Of a stretch of 21,473 nt of DNA, positions 15,651 to 21,473 are shown piece by piece. How positions within the stretch are numbered: the stretch's first letter is position 1; the number at the start of each line of letters is the position of its first letter. A model generated the notes under the pieces. The model made no database searches, was not told the origin of the DNA, and saw nothing but the letters and a program-made list of their open reading frames with translations. Position numbers and translations under genes: made by a program. Source of the stretch: Chloroflexota bacterium (GTDB lineage Bacteria > Chloroflexota > Dehalococcoidia > Lucifugimonadales > JADFKI01); the NCBI GenBank assembly GCA_024648655.1, contig JAGGDZ010000424.1, forward strand, positions 1 to 21,473, read 5' to 3'.

Positions 15651-15673
15651 GTGAATGGCGGCTGCCCATTCGC
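15651..15673. other. Hairpin next to the permease stop
   Basis: GTGAATGG (15651-15658) pairs with CCATTCGC (15666-15673) around a 7-nt loop, allowing one G-U pair. It lies just past the permease stop. The short T-run (15674-15677) follows it only on the plus strand, so its role as terminator for the minus-strand permease is doubtful. Confidence 0.3.
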
Positions 15674-15681
15674 TTTTGGCA

Positions 15682-17469
15682 TTATGCGCTGAGTGGCCAG
15701 AACCACACTATCAGCGGTGTAGCTACGGTGATTATGATGATGTCTAGCGGGAGTCCCATCCGCCAGTAGTCACCAAAATGGTAGCCTCCCGGCCCCATAA
15801 CTATCGTGTTGGACTGATGCCCTATCGGAGATAGGAAGGCGGAAGACCCGCCTATTGCGACTGCCATCAGGAAGGGGTCGGCTGACGCTCCAATTGCCGC
15901 GGCAACACCGAGTCCGACGGGCGCCATGAGGATCACTGCCGTGGCGTTGTTGATCCAGTCCGACAGAAGCATAGTTATAAGCAGGACTAAACCGACCATT
16001 GTCCAAGGGGGCAAGGATTCGCCCAGATCGGTCAGGGTTGAGGCGATACGCAGCGCGCCCCCGGTTGTTTCCAGAGCTTCACCAACCGGAATCATAGCGC
16101 CCAGCAGAATGATGATAGGCCAGTTGACCGCTTGATACGCGGCTTGGAGGGACAGAAAGCGACTGACCAGAAGTAGGACAACCGCGCAGGGCAGCGATAC
16201 GTGGATCGGGACGATGCCGAAGATGGTCAGGATGAGGGCGACGGCAAATGTCGCAACAGGAACAAGGAGCGGGCGGCGGCGCTGCTCGACCGTCAATTCG
16301 CGCTGAGCCAGGGGAAGCAAGCCCAACTGCGGCAGGGCTGCCTGCACCACCTCCGTTCTGCCCTGAAGCAGCAGCACGTCTCCCACTTGCAGCATCAGTT
16401 GACTGAGCCTTGTTACCAGCCGATTGCCCCTCCTTGAAACGCCGAGGAGATTGACGCCGAACGCAGAATGCATGTGCATGTTTCGCACGGTGTTCCCATC
16501 CGCGAGGCCGTTTCTCATTACGACCGCCTCAAGCAGCGCCACGTCCTCAGACTCGACTGTTCGCACCACGTCCGATCGTATGTCTCTGAAGATTTCGAGC
16601 GCGAAACCGGTCCGCGTCAAGAATGCTCTTAAATCCTCGGGGGCAACCTCTACTATGAACACGTCGCCCACGTCGATTATCTGATAGCTGGACGGCGCGC
16701 CGTAGCTCAATCCCCTGTGAATAAGTCCTGCGATTGCCACGTCTTCCCCGACCGATTCCTCAAGGTCTCGGACGAGCTTGCCCACGAACGGAGAGTTCTC
16801 GATCGCCCGCACTTCTACCATGTAGTCGGCGATGTCGATTGCGTCCGACAGGCTGGCGCTTGGCCGTCTCGACGGAATCAGCCGCCACCCAATGAAGCAG
16901 ATGAAGAGCAGACCGGAGATTGCGATCAGCGCTCCCACCGGCGTGAAATCGAACATTTGGAAGGATTTACCCACCGCCTCTTCTCGGAAGGTGGAGATAA
17001 TAATGTTCGGTGGAGTGCCAATCAGAGTGGTGAGTCCGCCTAGCAAGGAGGCGAAGGACAAGGGCATAAGATAGGGCGAGTAAGGGCGCTTCGCACTGTT
17101 GGCTACTCTGACTGCGAGCGGCATGAGCAGGCTCAATGCTCCCACGTTGTTCATGAACGCAGAGAGGACGGCTACCAGTCCTGACAGCGACATTACCTGC
17201 ACGGTTAGTCGCTCGCCAACACGAGAATACCAGCGCCCCAGCACATCAATGACGCCTGAGTTTTCGAGGACTTTGCTCAGTACGAGGACCGCTCCGACGG
17301 TTATGACCGCGGGGTGACCGAACCCGCGGTAGGCGTCGGCTGCGGGTACGATGCGGAGGACGGTGAGGATAAGCAAAGCGCCCGCGGCGACGATGTCGTA
17401 GCGTATCTTGCCCCAAATGAACATCACGAGCGCTACGAGCAGTACACCGAATACAATTGCTTCATCCAT
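15682..17469 (-). CDS. SLC13/DASS-type anion permease with two TrkA-C domains
   Basis: The 595-residue membrane transporter starts with helices MDEAIVFGVLLVALVMFIWG and shows the family pattern FMNNVGALSLLMPLAVRVA followed by FASLLGGLTTLIGTPPNIII, a substrate/sodium-binding loop. Two TrkA-C (RCK_C) regulatory domains are inserted in the middle, roughly residues 210-285 and 303-380. The second half repeats the helical pattern, with WINNATAVILMAPVGLG and FLSPIGHQSNTIVMGPGGY. Relatives carry sulfate, dicarboxylates or other anions with sodium; which one is unclear. The ATG at 17469 has no obvious ribosome binding site. It is divergent from the large restriction gene and follows no operon partner closely. 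Confidence 0.9.
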   Translation of the reverse strand: MDEAIVFGVLLVALVMFIWGKIRYDIVAAGALLILTVLRIVPAADAYRGFGHPAVITVGAVLVLSKVLENSGVIDVLGRWYSRVGERLTVQVMSLSGLVAVLSAFMNNVGALSLLMPLAVRVANSAKRPYSPYLMPLSFASLLGGLTTLIGTPPNIIISTFREEAVGKSFQMFDFTPVGALIAISGLLFICFIGWRLIPSRRPSASLSDAIDIADYMVEVRAIENSPFVGKLVRDLEESVGEDVAIAGLIHRGLSYGAPSSYQIIDVGDVFIVEVAPEDLRAFLTRTGFALEIFRDIRSDVVRTVESEDVALLEAVVMRNGLADGNTVRNMHMHSAFGVNLLGVSRRGNRLVTRLSQLMLQVGDVLLLQGRTEVVQAALPQLGLLPLAQRELTVEQRRRPLLVPVATFAVALILTIFGIVPIHVSLPCAVVLLLVSRFLSLQAAYQAVNWPIIILLGAMIPVGEALETTGGALRIASTLTDLGESLPPWTMVGLVLLITMLLSDWINNATAVILMAPVGLGVAAAIGASADPFLMAVAIGGSSAFLSPIGHQSNTIVMGPGGYHFGDYWRMGLPLDIIIITVATPLIVWFWPLSA

Positions 17470-17548
17470 AGAAATGCGGACCCGACTTCTGTTTGCGCTT
17501 CAGCTCGATAGAGACATAAGCATAGCATCCTATCCAGCCTCGCGCTTC

Positions 17549-17575
17549 TTGCACGCTCCTTGCACGCTCCTTGCA
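17549..17575. repeat. Tandem TTGCACGCTCC repeat
   Basis: Two identical 11-bp copies (17549-17559, 17560-17570) and a partial third (TTGCA, 17571-17575) lie upstream of the permease gene. No gene is seen in 17470-17794. That stretch holds this repeat, the GATTA-ended repeats at 17660-17733 and the promoter at 17743-17751. Confidence 0.75.
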
Positions 17576-17659
17576 TAAGAGGGCAGCCCAATGTGGTTTT
17601 GGCAGGGTATCCATGGCGACTACGGAAACCCCGCAGCTGCCCAGCCCTTACAAACAAAA

Positions 17660-17733
17660 GTGAGTGAGGATTAAGCGAGCGAGGGGCGATTAGCGAGCGA
17701 GCGAGTGAGGATTAAACGAGTGAGGGAGGATTA
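17660..17733. repeat. Four imperfect GAGTGAGGATTA-type repeats
   Basis: Purine-rich units of 15, 18, 23 and 18 bp lie at 17660-17674, 17675-17692, 17693-17715 and 17716-17733. Each is built of (G/A)CGAG or GTGAG steps and ends in GATTA or GATTAA. They end just before the promoter of the restriction gene. Confidence 0.75.
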
Positions 17734-17742
17734 GCGGCTTTC

Positions 17743-17751
17743 TGCTACAAT
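17743..17751 (+). promoter_or_regulatory. Extended -10 promoter of the restriction gene
   Basis: TGCTACAAT has TG one base before TACAAT (17746-17751), similar in form to the dnaE promoter. No -35 is apparent, since that position is occupied by the purine-rich repeats. The leader would be about 37 nt. Confidence 0.45.
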
Positions 17752-17794
17752 GACGGGCACGTTGAAAGGAACCACGCCTCGAGAGGAAACAAAA

Positions 17795-20700
17795 ATGACT
17801 ACTCCGCCACCGCCGGACATTATTGCAGAGGCAATCGCAAAGACTGCCGAGATGAACCCACAGGAGACCGATGGCGAATGGCTTGAAGTCGTCACCGTGG
17901 AGGCCAGCCGTTACATCAAGGAATGGGACGTTGCAGAGTGCTGGCGTTGGAGCGATTGGCCTGACAGAGCGGCGCATTTTCCAGGGACCACAAAGTTAGA
18001 TATGGGGATAGACGCCGTAGCCGTGCGCCGCAGCGACGGGAGACACATCGCAATTCAGTGCAAATCGCGCCGACTCAATGACGAGGGACGCGGCTCCTCA
18101 ATTGTCTTGGGCGAGATTTCAAAGTTCGCCACCACCGCGTCCGGCGACTTCTGGGCCGAACGCTGGGTAGTCACCAACGGCGACAATCCACTGGCAAGTG
18201 GCGCGCAGCAGTCAGTGTCTATGAACGAGAAGCCACTCAAACTTGTCAATATCACGAACGATCTGCACCAGCAGCAACAGGCAAGCACATCATCCGAAGA
18301 GTGCGGACACTGTGTGAGTCCTGATAGTGAGGACACGATACGGACGAAATCCTGCATGCAGAACGAAGCCGTTGCCAACAGCGTCCGCATTCTCAAGGAG
18401 CAGGAGCGCTCCGAGAGCGGCGGTCTGCCGGTTGGCGAGGCTCGCGGCAGAATCATCCTGCCTTGCGGAACGGGCAAGACTCGCATTTCGCTTCGGATAA
18501 TAGAAGAACTGACGCCGCCGGGCGAATTGTCGGTTGTCCTATGCCCATCCATCGCGCTCGTAGCGCAGATAAGACGTGAGTACCTGCAAAACGCAGCCGT
18601 TCCGATAGACGCGCTGGCGGTCTGCTCGGATGTCACGGCAGGCTACGACCCCAAGAAGGAGGGAAGTCGCAACGCCACGCTTGATCCGACAGTCGATAAC
18701 GGCAATGTCAGCGCTTCCGAAGTGAAGGGCAGAGTAACGACCGACGCCGGCGAAATAGCCGCCTGGATGCGTCAGGGAGTTCTTCACAATGACATCAAGC
18801 GCAATGACATCAAGCGCAATGGCATCAAGGTATTGATAGGCACATACCAGAGCAGTGACAAAGTATCGGAAGCTTTGCTGAGCGCCGGCGTCAGGGCGCG
18901 CGTGCTGATAGCCGACGAGGCGCACAGAACGGCGGGGCTGAAGCGCAGGAACTCCAAATCCGCCGCTGCCAACGAAGAAGAAAAGCATCTTCGCGACTTT
19001 ACCGTCTGCCACGACAGCGACAGGTTTCCCGCAACCTACCGCGTATATCAGACGGCTACGCCGCGCATCTACGACGGCAAGCCCGCCACAGGAAATCCGA
19101 ACTGGATAGTGCGCTCGATGGATGATGAGACTACTTTCGGCGTGGAACTGTACCGCAAGAGTTACTTGGAAGCCGTCCGCAACCGGTGGCTGTCCGACTA
19201 CCGCATCATCGCTATGGGCATCAACGACTCGGATGCCTTCGAGACCGCGAATGTCTTGGCGAAGAACACCAAGAGCAAGGGGCGTGGCAAGCTCACGACT
19301 ACCGACTACCTTCGCGGCCTCGCCTTCGCCCTCACGATGGGCGGAGCGACACAGGGCGGCGAAGTTGACATTCGCTCGTGCATCGCTTTCATGAACACCG
19401 TCGATAAGTCCAAGAACATGGCGGAAGACCTGCAAACCGACAATGTGAAGCAGTGGGTATCTCGTTGGCTTGCCGAGAACGCGGTTGGAGGCGCATTAGC
19501 CGATTACAGCCTCGAACACCTGGACGCTTCGAGCAACGCCGCGGCACGAGAGACCGCAAAGGGACGGCTTGCCGCCGCCAACTCGGAGAACCCTCATGGC
19601 ATCATAAATGTGGGTATCTTCGGGGAGGGCACGGACTCGCCGTCGCTGAGCGCCGTGGCGTTTTTGGAAGCGCGCAAGAGTCCCATAGATGTGGTTCAGG
19701 CGGTCGGGCGCGCGATGCGAACCGCGCCGGACAAGGAACTGGGATACATCGTCTGCCCCATCCTGATACCGCCGCACGCCGATCCCGAGAAGTGGCTCAG
19801 CACGAGCGACTCGGAAGAGGGCTGGCAGGAGCTTGGGCAGATACTCCGCGCGCTGCGCGCCCACGACAGCCGCATAGAAGACAACCTTGGGGAACTGCTG
19901 CACCTGTACATCCCCAAGGCGCCGCCGGTCGAGCGCACGCTTGTCGCCGTCGCCGCAGGCGAAGGCAGCCGCATCCGGTACGGCGAGGTCATCGGCCCGC
20001 CCGGAAGGGCGCAGGAAGCCGTGGAGCTGATGTTGGACGGCAAGAGCCGCGCCGAAGCCGGAATACAGCGCATCGATGAACGACTCGATATACAGACGAC
20101 CGACATGCAACAGCCTGCCGTCCTGCAGCAGAACGCCGAACGGCATATAGCCGAAGCGCAAGCTACTTATGAAACGCCGGAGATGACGCATGTCCTCACC
20201 GCCAAGCTGAATGAGGACGGCAGCAAGGAACTCCGCGCCGACACCGTAGAGCGAGAGAATCCAAAGGCCGGAGAGTCTCGCGGCATTGTGAACATACGGA
20301 AGACGAAGGCGAAAGCCAAAAGGATGATAAACGACGGCAAGGGCGGCATCTGCGTGCCGGCGCGCGATAAGCGCAAGCCACGCAAGACCGCGCGTGAGCG
20401 GGCAGAGGAAGCCGGCCAGATTATGCTCAAGCTGAGCGGGCTGGAAGAGTACGGCAGCGCCATCAGGATGAACCTGCTGTCCAAGTCCGGTCTAACCGAG
20501 AACCGAGTGATGCGCGACCTCAACATCCTCGAGGCGAGCGTCGGCGAAGCGGCGCACCACATGCGCGCCGACGAGCTTCTGCCCGCGCTGAACCGCCACT
20601 TCGGACTGGACAGGCTCAAGAAGACGGACAAGAAGCAGGCGGACGGCTGCACCATCGCCGCCCTTCTGATGATGAACGCCGCTATGCTGCACCAGCGCAT

Positions 20701-21473
20701 CAGCAACGGCGGCTGGCTCTCAGGCATCAGCGACCTGTCGCTCATCAAGAACGAAGTCAACGTCGTTCGAAGGCTGAGCCGCGAATGGGAGCGCATTATG
20801 CGCCACGATTTCCGTCCGGTACTCGAACCCGCGCTGGAAGCTATCTATGCCGTCGAAGAGACGGGCAAGACAGCCGGCTTGGAGCGCGCCCTGCATCATC
20901 TCGCAGCCGAAGCCGAGCGCATCGCGGAGACCTACGCCGACATGGGCGCAGACCACGCGGGGCCGCTGTTCAACCGCGTGATGGGCAATCAGGCGTCGGA
21001 CGGCGCGTTCTTCACCAGGCCGGTTGCCGCTTCCATAGCCGCCCGGCTCACGCTGGACGCCTGCGGCGAGCAGGACTGGACTGACCCCGCCGTCTGGCAG
21101 CAGCATAAGACAGTTGATCTCGCCTGTGGCAGCGGCACTCTGCTCGCCGCTATGCTGGCTGACATGAAGCGCAGGGCAAGTGAACAAGGCGCGGACGCCG
21201 AGACGCTGACCCAGCTTCAGAAGCTGGCAGTCGAGGATGTGATCAAAGGGCTGGACATCAATCCCGTGTCCCTCCAGCTTGCCGCGTCCCAGCTGACGGC
21301 AGGCAACCGGCGCGTCAGCTACCGCCGAATGGGGCTGCACCTGATGCCATACGGACCCGACAGGGACGACCCGAGCAGGGTGTCCGTGGGAACTCTGGAA
21401 CTGCTCGGTCAGCAGGCTGTGGTGCGAAGGCATAACGAGCTGGACCTGGGCGACGATATTATAAATGTTCAGA
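17795..21473 (+). CDS. Single-polypeptide restriction-modification enzyme, type ISP-like (nuclease-helicase-methyltransferase; 3' end outside window)
   Basis: The frame is open from ATG 17795 to the window end, 1226 codons without a stop. Order of parts: (1) Mrr-like PD-(D/E)xK nuclease, with D73 in MGIDAVAV and Q88-C-K90 in IAIQCKSR; (2) SF2 helicase/translocase with Walker A LPCGTGKT (222-229), DEAH box ADEAHRT (374-377), motif III TATPR (420) and motif VI QAVGRAMR (635-642); (3) a coupler of about 350 residues with a Lys/Arg-rich patch near 835-865; (4) an N6-adenine methyltransferase with FFTRPVAASIAARL (1072), SAM-binding DLACGSGTLL (1108) and GLDINP (1152). The NPPY motif and target-recognition domain would lie beyond the edge. 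This order is that of type ISP enzymes such as LlaGI and LlaBIII, which recognise, methylate, translocate and cut DNA as one chain. GAGG 8 nt upstream supports the start. A fused phage-defence helicase-methylase of another class is the alternative. Confidence 0.88.
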   Translation, partial: MTTPPPPDIIAEAIAKTAEMNPQETDGEWLEVVTVEASRYIKEWDVAECWRWSDWPDRAAHFPGTTKLDMGIDAVAVRRSDGRHIAIQCKSRRLNDEGRGSSIVLGEISKFATTASGDFWAERWVVTNGDNPLASGAQQSVSMNEKPLKLVNITNDLHQQQQASTSSEECGHCVSPDSEDTIRTKSCMQNEAVANSVRILKEQERSESGGLPVGEARGRIILPCGTGKTRISLRIIEELTPPGELSVVLCPSIALVAQIRREYLQNAAVPIDALAVCSDVTAGYDPKKEGSRNATLDPTVDNGNVSASEVKGRVTTDAGEIAAWMRQGVLHNDIKRNDIKRNGIKVLIGTYQSSDKVSEALLSAGVRARVLIADEAHRTAGLKRRNSKSAAANEEEKHLRDFTVCHDSDRFPATYRVYQTATPRIYDGKPATGNPNWIVRSMDDETTFGVELYRKSYLEAVRNRWLSDYRIIAMGINDSDAFETANVLAKNTKSKGRGKLTTTDYLRGLAFALTMGGATQGGEVDIRSCIAFMNTVDKSKNMAEDLQTDNVKQWVSRWLAENAVGGALADYSLEHLDASSNAAARETAKGRLAAANSENPHGIINVGIFGEGTDSPSLSAVAFLEARKSPIDVVQAVGRAMRTAPDKELGYIVCPILIPPHADPEKWLSTSDSEEGWQELGQILRALRAHDSRIEDNLGELLHLYIPKAPPVERTLVAVAAGEGSRIRYGEVIGPPGRAQEAVELMLDGKSRAEAGIQRIDERLDIQTTDMQQPAVLQQNAERHIAEAQATYETPEMTHVLTAKLNEDGSKELRADTVERENPKAGESRGIVNIRKTKAKAKRMINDGKGGICVPARDKRKPRKTARERAEEAGQIMLKLSGLEEYGSAIRMNLLSKSGLTENRVMRDLNILEASVGEAAHHMRADELLPALNRHFGLDRLKKTDKKQADGCTIAALLMMNAAMLHQRISNGGWLSGISDLSLIKNEVNVVRRLSREWERIMRHDFRPVLEPALEAIYAVEETGKTAGLERALHHLAAEAERIAETYADMGADHAGPLFNRVMGNQASDGAFFTRPVAASIAARLTLDACGEQDWTDPAVWQQHKTVDLACGSGTLLAAMLADMKRRASEQGADAETLTQLQKLAVEDVIKGLDINPVSLQLAASQLTAGNRRVSYRRMGLHLMPYGPDRDDPSRVSVGTLELLGQQAVVRRHNELDLGDDIINVQ
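18788..18829 (+). repeat. In-frame 15-bp triplication
   Basis: AATGACATCAAGCGC occurs at 18788-18802 and 18803-18817, and a third copy with one change (AATGGCATCAAG) ends at 18829. It encodes NDIKR-NDIKR-NGIK at residues 332-345, between helicase motifs I and II. The period is a multiple of three, so the reading frame is kept. Confidence 0.9.

Noticed and set aside
18539..19435. Minus-strand open frame of 298 codons inside the restriction gene
   Set aside because: It is antisense to helicase motifs that are clearly coding on the plus strand; long antisense frames are common in GC-rich genes.
19453..20079. Plus-strand open frame of 208 codons
   Set aside because: Arg/Gly-rich shadow in another frame of the restriction gene.

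Overview
The window is ordinary bacterial chromosome with moderately high GC. A Chloroflexota origin (Dehalococcoidia/SAR202-like) is my best inference. It rests on the gene set (groESL, a DnaE1-type polymerase, a MoxR/DUF58/transglutaminase cassette, DUF1800, NHL propeller, decaprenyl-phosphate phosphoribosyltransferase-like protein) and not on any search. Nothing here looks like a phage or a transposon.

Left part (1-6613). A divergent regulatory region separates the 5' end of a UbiA-family prenyltransferase gene (minus strand, cut by the window edge) from groES-groEL. The groESL promoter carries a CIRCE-type inverted repeat with an altered arm, and four copies of a 13-bp repeat lie upstream. 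groEL ends at a strong hairpin terminator. dnaE follows with its own extended -10 promoter, and its likely start is a TTG downstream of the first possible one.

Middle part (6629-12856). A tightly packed minus-strand operon runs moxR -> DUF58 protein -> TgpA-like membrane transglutaminase -> ogt. The last two junctions are 4-bp ATGA overlaps. The transglutaminase has Ser where the family has its nucleophilic Cys, and the DUF58 gene has no canonical start codon at its natural start position. A promoter with short tandem repeats drives moxR. Divergent to it lies a plus-strand gene for a probable secreted protein whose signal-peptide region is separated from the body by a single in-frame TAG.

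Right part (13026-17469). A minus-strand pair encodes a DUF1800 protein and a six-bladed NHL propeller, from a consensus-like promoter flanked by three octamers at 18-bp spacing. Next is a minus-strand SLC13-type permease with two TrkA-C domains.

Right edge (17470-21473). After a repeat-rich intergenic stretch, a very large plus-strand gene starts at 17795 and is still open at the window end (1226 codons visible). It fuses an Mrr-like PD-(D/E)xK nuclease, a DEAH-type SF2 helicase/translocase, a long coupler and an N6-adenine methyltransferase. This is the architecture of single-polypeptide (type ISP-like) restriction-modification enzymes and is the main defence-related find of the window.
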